Source of the DNA: Xenopus tropicalis
Taxonomy: Eukaryota > Chordata > Amphibia > Anura > Pipidae
Direction of reading: 5' to 3'
Assembly: GCF_000004195.4 (NCBI RefSeq)
Contig: NC_030681.2
Location: 25,746,482-25,810,481 of the forward strand
Length of the DNA stretch: 64,000 nucleotides
Below are positions 47,355 through 59,926 of the stretch, piece by piece; the stretch's first letter is position 1; the number at the start of each line of letters is the position of its first letter. Made by a program: the position numbers and the translations under genes. The notes beneath the pieces are model-generated. The model was not told the origin of the DNA, did no database searches, and saw only the letters and a list, made by a program, of their open reading frames with translations.

Positions 47355-48605
47355 TAGTACTGTATGCCTCTAGACTCTGTTGGCCAGTGCTGGGAGAACA
47401 TGTCAGTCTGTACTTATTCCTGGAAGGTGGAATGATCTGCAAAGATTCTTAAATCATCCCCTAAGGATATTGTGCTTCTATTTTTTTCTTATGCTCTGCA
47501 GTTCCATTTTCTTTCCTTACTCCTGTTTTGATAATACTTTCCTCTTCTCTCTGTTGTCCAATACTGGGAGAGAACAAACCAACAATTACTTATTTCTGGA
47601 AGGTGGATGATGTGCAAATTTTCTACTGCGCCTAAGGGTGTTGTGCTTAAAGTGCAGTGCCTACTTGTTTCCTAATTGCTGCTAAGTTAGCTTTTTTATG
47701 CCATACGTCTTGCCTCTACTCTCTGTTGACTGGGGCTGAGAGAACCAGCCCTACCTGCAACCTGAACCTGCAGACTTTTACCATAATACCATAATTTGCA
47801 GATTTCAGCCATAATAAGTAAAAAAATTGCTCGCAATGCATGTCATTTTTTTTGGCTGTTACAATGGAAACAATGACAAATCAGCACTAAAGTCATTCAT
47901 ACTAACGAATATGTGGAGTAATGCACGGTGGATCATGTCAGCCTAACAAAGTGATGCTCTTGACCCTGGTCTCTACCACATTGTCTTACTAGTGGGACGG
48001 GGTTCCTAAAAATAAAATCCTACCCTAATTTGTCATGTAGTCTGGCCATTCCCTGACTGAACGGCATAACTGGCAGTGTTGTGTGTGGTCCTTTATAGAA
48101 CTGGATCAGGCAAAATGAGCACCCTGGATAACTTTACATACAGTATAGTAGATCACTGGCCAATGAGGGAAAAAAAACATTCTTACCATTGAACCAAATG
48201 CTCCAAGTCAAATGTAAAAGTAATATTCCTCCCCGTGTTTGCATCACTCAGACACAAGTGACAGCGATAAAGACTCGGCTGACATAAGCTTCCCCATACT
48301 TATTGAGGATCAGAGGCCCAAGTCACATGCTGAGCTTCTTATAGCTTCCAAGGAAAAGTGTGAACCATCACAGCTGAATCCGGTGTTACATTATTGGTGA
48401 AGAATCAGTCAAACGAAAGCAAAATCATGCATCAAGCATCAACATGAACTTCAGTTTCAGATGAGCAGTTAATCCTATGCCTGGCTCTGTTGTTGAGCAT
48501 TATGCACAGATCAACATACAACACAACTGCTGCTGTGTGTTCCATTATAGGTTTGTTAGTTTGGTACAGGCAGCTGGGCTTTTGATCTAGAAGGACATAT
48601 ATATG

Positions 48606-49255
48606 GGGCTCATTTATCAACATTGGGCAAATTTGCCCATGGGGAGTAACCCATAGCAACCAATCAGTAATGGGCTTTTTTTTCAGCCAGCTGCAGAAAG
48701 AACAATGAATGCAATGTGTGTGCCATACTCTGCCTGCCCTATGCTGCCTGTGTGTGCCATGCTCTGCCTGCCCTATGCTGCCTGTGTGTGCCATACTCTG
48801 CCTGCCCTATGCTGCCTGTGTGTGCCATACTCTGCCTGCCCTAAGCTGCCTGTGTGTGCCATACTCTGCGTACCCTATGCTGCCTGTGTGTGCCATACTC
48901 TGCCTGCCCTAAGCTGCCTGTGTGTGCCATACTCTGCCTGCCCTATGCTGCCTGTGTGTGCCATACTCTGCCTGCCCTATGCTGCCTGTGTGTGCCATAC
49001 TCTGCCTGCCCTATGCTGCCTGTGTGTGCCATAGTCTGCCTGCCCTATGCTGCCTGTGTGTGCCATACTCTGCCTGCCCTATGCTGCCTGTGTGTGCCAT
49101 AGACTGCCTGCCCTATGCTGCCTGTGTGTGCCATACTCTGCCTGCCCTATGCTGCCTGTGTGTGCCATAGTCTTCCTGACCTATGCTGCCTGTGTGTGCC
49201 ATACTCTTCTTCAAGCAAGAATGGGTTACTGCCCATCGGCATCTTTGCTCAGTTT
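48606..49255. mobile_element. Palindromic MITE expanded by a minisatellite
   Basis: The left arm ggggctcatttatcaacatt with cccatagcaaccaatcagta matches the inverse of the short MITE at 4,999-5,158. After the array, aatgggttactgcccatcgg and ctttgctcag, then acattataa, follow the other side of that same MITE (inverse ttattgcccaagtgcaaatt). The 34-bp array therefore lies inside the element. The terminal gacccc is not preserved at the right. Confidence 0.6.
48714..49207 (+). repeat. 34-bp minisatellite, about 14.5 copies
   Basis: The unit begins tgtgtgtgccatactctgcc, followed by tgccctatgctgcc. The gccat motif falls at 48722 and 49198, exactly 14 units apart. Variants such as ccatagtctgcc, ccatgctctgcc and cctaagctgcc are single substitutions. 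The Cys-rich frames over it repeat every 34 residues because 34 is not a multiple of 3; they are not genes. Confidence 0.95.
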
Positions 49256-50959
49256 TGACACATTATAAACTGTAAAAAATATTTCTTTTAAAATCCTGTT
49301 TCTTGCAAGGGAAGACCAACCTGTTGCTCTCCAGGACTACAGCTCCCAGGATCCCTGAGGAGTCGCATGTTTGACATCCCTGTTGTACTGAGCCTTGTAA
49401 CATCTGGAAAGTGTAGAAGGAAGGTGGCCCCTTTGCTAAATTTCATGCATTTCATTTTAAAAAAAGAAAAAGTGAAAGAGATAAACAAATGCCTTTTGAT
49501 ACCTCATCGAAAGTTCTGATTCTAAGAAATCTTTCTTGTTTTAGATAGAAATCTGGAAGATTTATGGGACGTTATGGGGAATAGAAACATTTCAAACAAA
49601 CTGACTGACAAACTGACTGCAGTGAGACAAACACTGTATGCACAATTTATAGCATCTGGACACAATACACAGAGGCTGCAAATAGAACATCTGTAATGAA
49701 TAAGCTCAATGGAGGTTCCAGAAATTCATATTGCTTTGGAGTGATGAGTTATTGTAACATAGAGTCACCTGGCAATGCCCTGGGCAGGGCCCTAAAGCAC
49801 AGCAGCCTAAAGCCTTCCAACCTGCTGGCATTACTTATCCTTAGTATCTCTTATCACTGTTATCACTTATCACTGTTAGGCAGGGCTCAAAAGTCAGTGG
49901 AAAAACTATGGGAAGTTCCCAGTAAAAGCAATGGAAATTGGCCTAATTAGCCCAAGACCCCCAGTTATCACCTCAAAGGTTCTGCAGGTTGCATCAACTC
50001 CTGTATGATAAAACCCATAGGTGGCCAGTGGGGGACCACAGCTTAACAAATATGCCCCTTGGTCTTGGTGCAGGAGTGAGGCATTATGGGAACTTTCTTT
50101 ACACAGCTCAGCGTTTTTTCTTCCCGTTTGGCTTCTGATCATCTGAACGGGAGAAATATGGGGAGATATTGAGATTAACTTTATTTATTTTATTAGCCTT
50201 TCTTTCTCCTTTAAAATACTGAAGTAAAATGAAGTTTGAAGCAGTTACGGTAACAGAAAAAAAAACATTCATGTTTTGGTGGCATTGGTCCTTTACAGCT
50301 GAAATTTTTTTTTACTCTGTTCAGTTCCATAACTGTCTCTCTAAGAACACTTAATATGAGTTCATATTTCTAGCACCCCAAACCCTTTATCACTCCCTAT
50401 CATTTCCTAGAAAGATTAATCATAAAAAAAAACTATTTATCTTCAGACAGGGATGTTTCTGGGCTCTATGCTGCCCTGAGGCAGCCTTTCAGATGCCGCC
50501 TCCCTCGCAGAGGTGTGAAGAGGGGGCCACATTGCTAGTACAGAGTCGAAAATCTGATTTAAAATCAGAATTTCAGCTCTTAAATCTACCAGGAGTGTTT
50601 TTTTTGCTGCCCATAGTACCTTGCAGGCTTATGGCAGCAGCGCCCCTGTCTTCAGAATATCCAGCTATTGCTGATCTGCAACTGCTTTCAGTCTTTTACT
50701 GCCATTGGCATTGGTCTGATATCTAGTGGACTCTCATAGTTAATATCACAAGCATCAGGAATGTGTATCAATTGACTTCTTATTGCCAGTGGAAAGAAAC
50801 TGATTTTTCCTGTGATAGTTGCTTTCAGCTGCCATAGACAGCTCAGTTCCACTAACTGTGACAGGGACAATCAACCATAATTAAGGCAGGCAATTTCATA
50901 GCTGGTATTATAAATCATTAAATGATTGGTGGGGAAAGGTAAATGTAGCCATTGAAAAA

Positions 50960-51130
50960 GTAAAAACGGCTCTCAAGCTGCCCGCGCAGCTTGCTGGCCG
51001 GGACATGGGTATGTAGGTTAAGTGACTTGTCCAAGGTCACAAGGTGCACCTAGGGTGGAATTGAACCCGAGTCACAGCGGGTCACCCCACTGAAGGCCAA
51101 CTCCCTAACCACTAGGCTATCTGAGTCCTC
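50960..51130 (-). mobile_element. MIR-like CORE-SINE (tRNA-derived)
   Basis: Read on the minus strand it has a Pol III A-box-like tagcctagtggttagggagt, a B box ggttcaattcc, and then the CORE-SINE motif ttggacaagtcacttaacct. This order, tRNA-related head then core, is diagnostic of MIR/CORE-SINEs. It is a fragment without a recognisable 3' LINE-derived tail. Confidence 0.8.
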
Positions 51131-52384
51131 CCACTTGTAGGAGGATCTTTTTGGTCTGTTGTCTTAGATATGACAGTTGGTGTGTCCTAACGGTGTGAAG
51201 GAAACATGCAGGGTTAAAGCCGGCTGCTTGCAGACCTGTATGAGTAGGGGGACTGTTAAATAAATAGAGAGAATGAATCTGGAAACTGTGCTGCACTATT
51301 CATAACATAAAAATAGGCACAACATCTATTTGAAAAGTGTTTGACCTGAAAGCAGGTGCTTCAAGCTGGAGCCAATAAAGCCCTATGTGGGTTATATGAG
51401 AGACTTTCCATAGAAGGCTGGCTGGCCACTCTTATATCATGTATGTGTTCTGCTTTATAAATGTGTATATTGACAGACATATTGGTAGATAGTTTAGAAG
51501 CAGGATGGGCAAACAGGAACAGAGCTGCCAATCAGTGGGAAGTGCCAGAACATAAGAGACTTTTATCAGGGCTGCCATCAGAAACTTTGGGGCCCCATAC
51601 AAGTTATTTATATGGGTCCCCCCATGAACACAAGGATGGCACTGGGCAGTGAGTGTGGCATTGAGTGAATGGCATATGGGTGAAAAGCCTGTTATGACCG
51701 GCACTACATGAGGGATATATGGGGATAAGAGAGAGGGTGGGGTTAATAAATGAAAATAATGGTGGCACTGGTCCTTTACAGCTGAATTTTTTTTTTTTAA
51801 CGCTGTCTCTCTAAAAACACATAATATGTGATTAATTCTGAACCAACAGCTGCCTTACAGTCAACTCCCAGCATTCATTTTTAAGTTCTACAGATTGTCT
51901 CTTGCATTTTTCTGTCAACTCCCAGCCAGTCCAGCCATTATCAGCCTAATATCTCCAGTTCCAAAACGTACGCCCCCCCACAATAACCAATTCCAGCTCA
52001 ACATTTCTCCCATAAGCCTTAACAGAGTTCATATATCTAGCACCCCAATCCTTTATCTTTCCTAGAAAGATTAATCTAGATAGCCCCAAAAGAATCAGTT
52101 TCCACCTCAGACTTAACTCTTGGGAGTACTTCTAATTTATATGAGCTGGACATTAGATCTATTACAGCTATGTCAAATTTTGCCAGCACTCCTACAGTTC
52201 CAATATAGTACAAGACTATAAAAATAAATTATATATAAAGGAATATACGTTTTCAGTTAGAAACTTGTACAGCATTATATTGCAAACAAGTTCAGGTAAA
52301 TTTACAAAGGACTTAGGTTTGGGGAGGCTTAGCCTCCCGAATCCTTCATTAAAATCCACCTATGCTGGCAGTGTATAGCAGGGC

Positions 52385-52480
52385 ATAGATAATCACAATT
52401 TAGTGGGCCTATAGGTTGCTGTTTGGGCCTCTGTGTACTTGAAATGCCAGGGCCTATTTTGGCCTATAGTTCTGGCCTGT
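52385..52480. mobile_element. hAT-like MITE fragment, inverted
   Basis: It contains gtgggcctataggttgctgt, ttgggcctctgtgtacttga and aatgccagggcctattttgg, the inverse of the family at 32,178 and 44,335. The outer ends are missing. Confidence 0.65.
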
Positions 52481-52534
52481 ATAGAGGCTTCGGGCAGTAG
52501 CTAAGCCCTGATATACAGGAACCATAGTTCTTAA

Positions 52535-52843
52535 AGTGATACTGACACACAAAAAAATACTTTTCAAAATATGAATTTATTTTAAAAGTTCCCTATAGGT
52601 CATGCTGATCATTTTTCACTGATAGGGCTGCTTTGTAAGTAATTGTTACTTGACTGTTTTGCCAATCTGACTGTCCCTTCTCAGCCTGTCAGTTATAGCA
52701 GCCCCCTCATAGAGGAACATGGGGGATCAGATAAGTCATGTAAAAGCATCAGGCAAGTATTTTAAGGCAAAATAATATATAGCATGCAAATACAATCTGA
52801 TAGTAGATATAAAAAAGGTTTAATTTCTGGTGTCAGTATCTCT
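52535..52843. mobile_element. TTAA MITE (agtgatactgacac ends)
   Basis: The ends agtgatactgacac and gtgtcagtatctct are inverted. TTAA flanks both (52531-52534 and 52844-52847). The 309-bp interior is non-coding. The right TTAA is shared with the next element. Confidence 0.85.
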
Positions 52844-52847
52844 TTAA

Positions 52848-53000
52848 AGAGGTCATTCACATTTAAATGATCTTTTAGTATCATGTAGTTAGTGATATTC
52901 TGAGGCAGTCTGTAACTGGTATTCTCTTTCTATTTAAAGCTTGGAAATTCTCACAAAGTAAAGGGAAAGCAGTTAAATTCAGATAAAAAAATGGATTAAA
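52848..53000. mobile_element. T2-like MITE fragment abutting the previous element
   Basis: Starts agaggtcattcacatttaaa directly after the shared TTAA, a diverged T2-type terminus, and contains tagtgatattctgaggcagt. The right end is not recognisable. Confidence 0.5.
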
Positions 53001-53172
53001 AAATACACCTAAGTAACAGCTTAACCAAACTCAATAAAAACAAATAGTAATAAAGATATTTTTTATCTTTAATTATAAAACATATTTTCCTATATTTATT
53101 GTGAAAATACAAATTTATTAGAGCTCAAACTGTACCAAGCCTTACCGAGCTCTGTTGTAGTAAATACTCTTA

Positions 53173-53520
53173 GGGGCCCATTTACTTACTCACGAACGGG
53201 CCGAATGCGTCCGATTGCGTTTTTTTCGTAATGATCGGTATTTTGCGATTTTTTCGGAAAATTATCGCGACTTTTTCGTTACCAATACGATTTTTGCGGA
53301 AAAACGCGAGTTTTTCGTAGCCATTCCGAAAGTTGCGATTTTTTCGTAGCATTAAAACTTGCGCAAAAAGTTGCGATTTTTTCGTAGTGTTAAAACTTTC
53401 GCAAAACGTCGTAAAGGCGCCGAAAAAACGCAAAAAATACGAAAAAGTCGCAAAATGTTCGTTTTCCAATCGGAATTTTTCCAATTCGAATTCGAATTCG
53501 TGGGTTAGTAAATCAGCCCC
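53173..53520. mobile_element. Harbinger-like MITE with TTA duplication
   Basis: Ends ggggcccatttacttactca and gggttagtaaatcagcccc are inverted. TTA lies on both sides (53170-53172 and 53521-53523). It shares cgaacggg and gtccgattgcgtttttttcg with the element at 39,401, in the same orientation. It is 348 bp, with less perfect hairpin symmetry. Confidence 0.88.
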
Positions 53521-56182
53521 TTAGCCTCAATTACTGACATTAAGGAGACCGAGCTAATGAGCAAATGAGAGGATTTGCCCTTTCGTTCTAAGTGGTCTCC
53601 CTTACAAACAGTCAATCACAAAATGTAAAATGCCATTGATCAAGAACTGGGTCTGTATTTTGTGCAGCTCAGAACCATTACACTGGTTAGTTGTCTTTAT
53701 TTGTTGTGACCCATAGAAGATTGTAAACACTGAGGTAAGGGGGTGTAACTATTTCAAAAATTCTTTATGCAAGTTTAGTATATATTAAAGTGGGGTATGG
53801 TACAAATATGACAGCGGAGTACTGACCCATTACAGCCTCACATTTTAGTTACTATTGTGTAAAGATGGCTGTACCTCTGCCTTATACTTTATGTGCACAA
53901 TTCATTCATGAGGTTTTTAAGTGCATTGTGCATTTTGCCAAAATGAGAAATGCTATATAAATATCCTATGGAGTAGATTTAAGGGATTAATAATTAAGTG
54001 CAGTGTGCAGAGTGCAAAAACTGGCCCAGTCTGGCATGTTTTCTTGCTCTTGTTGCAGGTCTTTCAGCAGTATTGTATTTATGAGGGGCAGGGGAAGCAC
54101 ATTGGTGCCCCCCCATCCCCTAGGGAGTAACAAAAGTCCAGGTCACAACAGAGCCCTGTACGTCATTGTTCCTTTACTCCACTGCCTTGTACTGGTGTTG
54201 CATTGTCCAACACTGTCTTGAAGGTCATGAAATAACCCCTTAAGTCTGTGTTAGCGACACCTGGGAAGGCAAGGAACATGACAGTAGTGACTACTTCCTA
54301 CCTCTGCCCACTGTAACATCTAACTAAGTGAATGCTGGGTAAATTGTGCCCCACCTCTCTGTTCTTCCTTATATCACTTCCACCTTGCAAGGCCAATACT
54401 GCCATTCTGACTCTTACTAGCAGCAGTCTTACGAGCAGTGAGTGAATTTTGGAATGTGACTTCCTATCAATTTATTCTGCTAGTTGTGTTTATCCCTGCT
54501 GATAGATGATAATTACTCTGCTATATAGAACAGAAAAAGTAGAAGAACTTCTGGTTCTCAGTGCAGCAATGTGACCAATGAGATCCTAAGTGCACTTTTT
54601 TTTTTATAAAATGTTAAAATTTCACCTCCAACCAGCTCCATTCAAGCCAATATAAAAACCAAAAACAAATTATCACAACGAAACAAAAAAGAGCCTTTAT
54701 CTTTTTTGGGTGTAATGTATAGCTCTGTGTTGTACACATATAATGGCACTTAATGTTGATAATAATACATGCAAAACCTTTCAAGAACTCCTTTAAAAAA
54801 ATTGTTGCCTTTAGTTGTTCTTGGCCTTAGTCACATGACTTTTTGGGTTTGGTTTGGGGCAGGGTAAGCACTAATGACCTGAAACTTAGTCCTGGATTGG
54901 ATGAATCCCTAAATAGTAATGGGGGTAAAGTAATGGGGTGTCTAAATGAGCAGTAAGGGAATGATTTTACACCCCTTAGTGCACTTGCAGTTGCTTCCAG
55001 GGTCTAGGCAAATTACCCCTCTTTTCTTTTCTGTTGTTTTTTATAATTACATTCACTTTAAACCCCTGAAAATGGAATCTAAAATTCAAAAGTTATAATT
55101 ATACTTTTGGTGTCAATTTTCGTACCTGCATTTGATTCTGGTAATACAAGTCATCTGCTTTACAGTCTGATCATAAACACACATAGGAAATACAGTAATC
55201 CTGCAACCACACCTTTAGTAAATGTACTTTTGTATCAGCATGATAGCATAAGGCTTAGAAGACACCTGTTTTTCATACTGTGTGGGGTGTTGGGTGGTTA
55301 TCAGAATATACTGAAAACAGATAGGACAATAGTGATGTTTATTGGGGGTAGAATAGCCAAAGCCCTTCCCTCATATTGCCTTGCAGAATTATTGGCATAG
55401 ACTTATGGCATCTCTCTGTAAAGGCCCTGAGAAATCCCATTGTCTTGGCTATAGAGAGTGCCATTAATTGGAATCTGCATAGGGCTTGCCTAGCAGTATC
55501 TAGCCCAAAATTGGCCAGATATCTACAGGCTTGAAAATCCCACTAGGTAAGAACCTTATCAGCATGTGGGTGCCTGTAGACATTCAGTTTGTCCGTAAGT
55601 GTTGGTGGCCAAATAGGGCATGGATCTGCTTGTTTAACTGGTCAACGCTCATTCCGCAGCAGAAAATGTAATAATCAGTCTCTGCACAGATCTGAGTTCT
55701 AAACAGGGCAGGTTTTCAGGCCCTTTAGTCGAGAAAGGAAGGGCATGTGACTGACTCCTACACAAGGATCTCCTACATCGGCCAGTGAACAATACAAAAA
55801 GTTAAGACTCAACATTTGATCAGGCTCGGCATGACTTGTTCGGGGTCATTTGCCAATGCTGTTCAGTGTGCAAAGTGTAATCTTTGGGTGCAAATAGCCA
55901 CATTTTTTTACTCATAATTCAGCATTTGTCTTGGACTTCAAGCATAATTTTGGACACCCTCCAATTTGCATTTACGTCATTTCCACCATTTGGCATTAAA
56001 GTGGCATCAGCTTGCTGTTCTTTTGGCACATGTCTCCGGTGCTTATTGAACCTGGGATTTATGGCCTCAGTCATGGTAACTCATTCCCCCAGTATCAGAA
56101 GGGGCACTTGCACATGATTCAGCAGAGGAGGCAGGGCAGACACAATGCCAGATATTTAAAAATAAGACCCTTCTTTGAGGAA

Positions 56183-56255
56183 ACTGGGAGCAACATCCAA
56201 ATGGATTGTGAGTAACTTGTTACTCCCCAGCCATTGTTTGGGGACCACTTCTGTA
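56183..56255. mobile_element. Fragment of the hAT MITE family (ggggtccccaacc)
   Basis: gggagcaacatccaaatgga and cccagccattgtttggggac match the right part of the element at 31,056-31,362 (agagcaacatccaaggggtt, agccactggttggggat). The left part is missing. Confidence 0.7.
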
Positions 56256-56267
56256 GATAGTAGAAGT

Positions 56268-56542
56268 CAGTGTAGGACCAGCCCACATGGATTTCAGGAA
56301 AACTCCCGGTGGGCCCAGGTGTCAGTGGGCCCTCCTGCTTCTAACTATTTGGCCTAATTCATGGTCATTCCCTATTTCTTTATGGGAACAAAATATAAGG
56401 AAGAATAGATTATAGTTCGTAAATAGAAAAAAACTAGGAAAATATAGAGATTGAGTGAGAAGAGGATGAAAAATAGTTTCAAAAGTGTGGACCCACGGTC
56501 TAAGATTTTCTGGTGGGCCCCTGGCATCCCAGTCCGACACTG
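56268..56542. mobile_element. hAT-type MITE (cagtgtaggacc ends)
   Basis: The ends cagtgtaggaccagcccac and ccagtccgacactg are inverted. The flanking octamers gtagaagt and gttgaagt agree at 7 of 8 positions. The 275-bp interior is AT-rich and non-coding. Confidence 0.8.
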
Positions 56543-56687
56543 GTTGAAGTCCCCATTTGAAGGCTTCTTACTTACTGTGGTGCAATCATCTAACAATATT
56601 AGAACACATTTTATTTATGAGTAGGAGATAGCCTAGCAAGTTTGATCCCCTCTGGTACCTCCTTGTCACCTTGGACATGTCACTTAG

Positions 56688-56836
56688 TGCCAGGTTTGGA
56701 ATGTTAAAATAAGCCCTGGCATTCCATGTACCCATTCCATGGCCCAAACAGCTACCACCAGCCCACTAAATAATGACTTTCTATGGCAGCAGCCCCAGCA
56801 TTTGTCAGAATCCACAGATTGCCAGTCCATGCCAGC
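56688..56836. mobile_element. hAT-like MITE copy (gcctggactgg family)
   Basis: It contains taagccctggcattccatgt, gcccaaacagctaccaccag and cacagattgccagtccatgc, as at 44,335-44,493. The termini are diverged. Confidence 0.65.
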
Positions 56837-56849
56837 TCAGTATCCTGGC

Positions 56850-56945
56850 ATACATTGTGCGCCTATAATGGCCGCCATGATTGCTGTAATGTACTTTGAG
56901 TCCTGCAGGAGAAAAGCGCTGTATAAATCATTCCCCTTCCTTCAT
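56850..56945 (+). repeat. LINE 3'-end-like fragment
   Basis: The segment tgtaatgtactttgagtcct then gaaaagcgctgtataaat resembles the 3' end of L2/CR1-type LINEs (from family knowledge). Only about 90 bp is present. Confidence 0.4.
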
Positions 56946-57271
56946 TTCAAATAAACCCACCCTTTCAAATCAGTGTCAGCTATTCAATTCTTCTGCTCTT
57001 TATCCAACCTTGCTGTCAGGAGCAGCTGGCTCTGAGAGTATTTAATGAATAAGTGCCATATGCTTGCATCGAGACTGCATGGCTTTTGCAGATGATACAT
57101 ATTTTAGAACTTGTTAAGCTTTCATATTTAAACATCTTACAAAAGACTGTATTTCAGATATTTAACAGAACCTCACCCACGATTCTGCTCTTGTATACAG
57201 GGAGGTCCAGATGAAGGCAAGTGGAGCATGGGTGAACTCAATATATATAAACTGTACATATGAATGTTAAG

Positions 57272-57445
57272 GTGCCCCTACACGGGATGATTCTAGCTGT
57301 TGATATTGGTCCTTTAGACCGATTCAGCAGCTTATCTGCCTGTGTATGGGCACGAACGACAGGCCTGCGAGACTGACATCTGGCCTGAAATCTGCCAGAT
57401 TTTAATTGGACAGGTTAGTTTTTTCCGTCGGAACGAATCAAATTA
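57272..57445. repeat. Dispersed repeat (ttcagcagcttatctgcctg)
   Basis: It shares gcagcttatctgcctgtgta and flanking sequence with 62,330-62,470. The two copies support a dispersed family. The ends are unclear. Confidence 0.5.
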
Positions 57446-58429
57446 AAACAGTGGGTATAGGCGCCATTGGTTCGGGGACCGCATCAACGAGCTTATGCGG
57501 TCCCCAAACCCCGAACAATGAGATTTGATGGTTAACTATATTATTTCTGTGGCCACTGCCCCTGTGTTTATTAGTAGGGGGGTGTCCTGGGTTATAAAAG
57601 CCTTTGTGGGGACTTGTCATTTCCTCTGCTATTTTTGTATAGCCCAGACATGTTAGCAAGATATAATAGTATTTAATTTGATTTGCAACATCCGGAAAAT
57701 GATTTGGAAGAACTGAAGGAAGTAAATTCAGGTTTCTAGTTATTTTACCAAAATTAAAAATAAGAAACTCATAACACTATGCACCAAAACCAAGCATTTA
57801 AACCAAAGGCTTACACCATTATTTTAAAGGTCTTTCTATAATTGTTACAGACTGACAGTTCTGCTTTGCATATGTGAAAGGTGGAGATTATTTCATTGGT
57901 TATATGTTCTTGCAGATCAGAAATATTGAGTGTTGAGGTCATGATGTGACATTATTTCCCAATGGACAATGCCGGTTCTTTAGCACATGCTACACTGAAA
58001 GCCTAAATTCATAATGTGATAGCTGTATAAAATCTCTTAGTGGGATTGAATGAAGGAAAGGGAATACAGGTCTGTAGATAGAGGTTATAAAAAGTTGTTT
58101 CTAATGATAAAGAAATAAACACCAGTGATTACATTGATTTGTATTTAGATACTAAGAAATGTGGTGCATTTGGCACCCTAGTTTGTATAAACCAGTTGTA
58201 TAGAGTCAGTGTGGTAATAATCTGCATAGGAGCAAATCAGACTGGGTTCCTAGTTGCACTGTTTTGGGCAAGTTTGTGCTTTAGGGAAATGATAAATGGG
58301 ATGAGTGGTTTGAATAAGAAAATGGAATATGAATAAGAAAGGGTCTCAACCGAAAGATAAGTGAGAAAAATGAACTGAAACAATAACATTGCAGCCTCAA
58401 AGAGCAATAGTTTTGTTGACTGCCAGAGT

Positions 58430-58574
58430 CAGTGGCCCCCATTTGAAAGTTGGAAAGAGGCAGAAATTGAAAAAAACTATAACAAATAAAAAATTAAGAC
58501 CAATTAAAAAGTGCTAAGAATTGACCATTCTATAACATACAAAAAGTTAACTTAAAAGTGAAACGTCCCTTTAA
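58430..58574. mobile_element. T2-type MITE, truncated
   Basis: It contains gtcagtggcccccatttgaa and ends aaagtgaaacgtccctttaa, a T2-like terminus with TTAA. The left half is missing compared with the 394-bp element at 21,452. Confidence 0.65.
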
Positions 58575-59775
58575 CTGGTACTTTTTAGCGCCTATGTGCA
58601 TAGATTGTCGGAAGGGGGGGCTTGTGCTTGGTACCTTGTACAGCAGCCGTATGGTGGGGGGGCTTTAACTTCCATTTCAACAGCTAGAGAGTGACAGCAT
58701 TCAGTAGGGGACGGGGGGGAAACGTGCAGATCTGCACAAGTCCAGCTTAATGTGTTTAATATTATGAGACTAATTTTCCTAAATGTGATTCTTTTCGTTT
58801 GAAGATGGAATATTTCCCTAGTGAAAGTTCCAAAATATGAATCAAAATATGAATTAAAAAAAAGAGCCTGTGCCAGACCACAGATCAAACCAATCTGTCT
58901 CTGATATACGTTTCCCTTGTTCTGTCACTTCCACTCACAATGTACAGGTTTTATTGCAATTAAAAACAAGGAATTACACACATCTTTTTTGTGACCCTTC
59001 ATGCCCACAAAGGACTGAGAGGGCTAATGACGAGCACGGAACAAATAATACCATCTGCTTCCTTCCTAAATGGCAGCTACTAGGGCTAGTGAGCTCATTA
59101 GTGGCAGTATGTCCTGTTTTGTGCTTTGGCATTCTCAGCATCTCGCTGACAGTTAGAAAGGAACTGGCAAGTTGAATGACTGAGGACCACAGGCAGTTGA
59201 TATTGCGGTGTAGGCATTGTTATACTGCTGGTACATTACATTCTTTAGATTCACGGAAGATAATAATCACCTATGTGAGCATTAGATAGGGAAAAGGAAA
59301 CCTCTATTTTGCCCTATTAGCTTATTGTATAAAATATTAACACTAAGTAACATTTGGAGCCAATTTCTATATACCGTAACTGCCACATGGAACTGCCATG
59401 ACTTGACATATTATAGAAATAAAAGGAATTTGAACCATGCAGGATATATGCCCAGAGGATCACAGCGTAATTACTGGGCACTTTATATTTAACAGTGTTA
59501 TGGTTAGGAACACTATAGAATCCTATTCATTAATTACCTGTAGTAATACAAGGGCAGACATACACAGAAGGCTCTTCATCTCTCAGTAAGGTTTACAGTT
59601 CAGTAAAACATATCCAAATGAGTTATTATGTACAAGGAAGCTTATTTATCTCCATGCTCGCCCTGTCTATACATGGTATAATATGAGATGGATCCACCAG
59701 GATTCATTAAATAGTTCATCGCTTTAACATAGTGTTGCACCATGCTAGCCATTGGTCAGACAGGAAATGTAGAGC

Positions 59776-59926
59776 AGGTGATAGCTTGTATTGGCTAATT
59801 TAGTACATTACAAAATACAAGCTTTCAGGAATGTTTAGGTTTTTAATTCAGGCATGTCCAAAAAAAGAGACCCAAGTAGCCCTAAAAGCTTGCATTTTGT
59901 AATCTAACTAATAAAAGATATCACGT
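59776..59926. mobile_element. Inverted-repeat element (gcttgcattttgtaat motif)
   Basis: The left arm tagcttgtattggctaattt, followed by acaaaatacaagcttt, is the inverse of the right arm agcttgcattttgtaatcta. Two more right-arm copies lie at about 60,270-60,320 and 60,350-60,400, and a diverged one near 61,395-61,500. Confidence 0.6.

Noticed and set aside
48714..49207. Possible CRISPR-like array (regular 34-bp period)
   Set aside because: Units are contiguous with no variable spacers, and the genome is that of a vertebrate.
48705..49268. Cys-rich repetitive frames (CLPYAACVCH type)
   Set aside because: Produced by the 34-bp minisatellite; all three frames give permutations of the same peptide.
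51025..51118. Possible tRNA gene on the minus strand
   Set aside because: A and B boxes are present, but the sequence lacks a paired acceptor stem and anticodon arm and continues into a CORE-SINE core.
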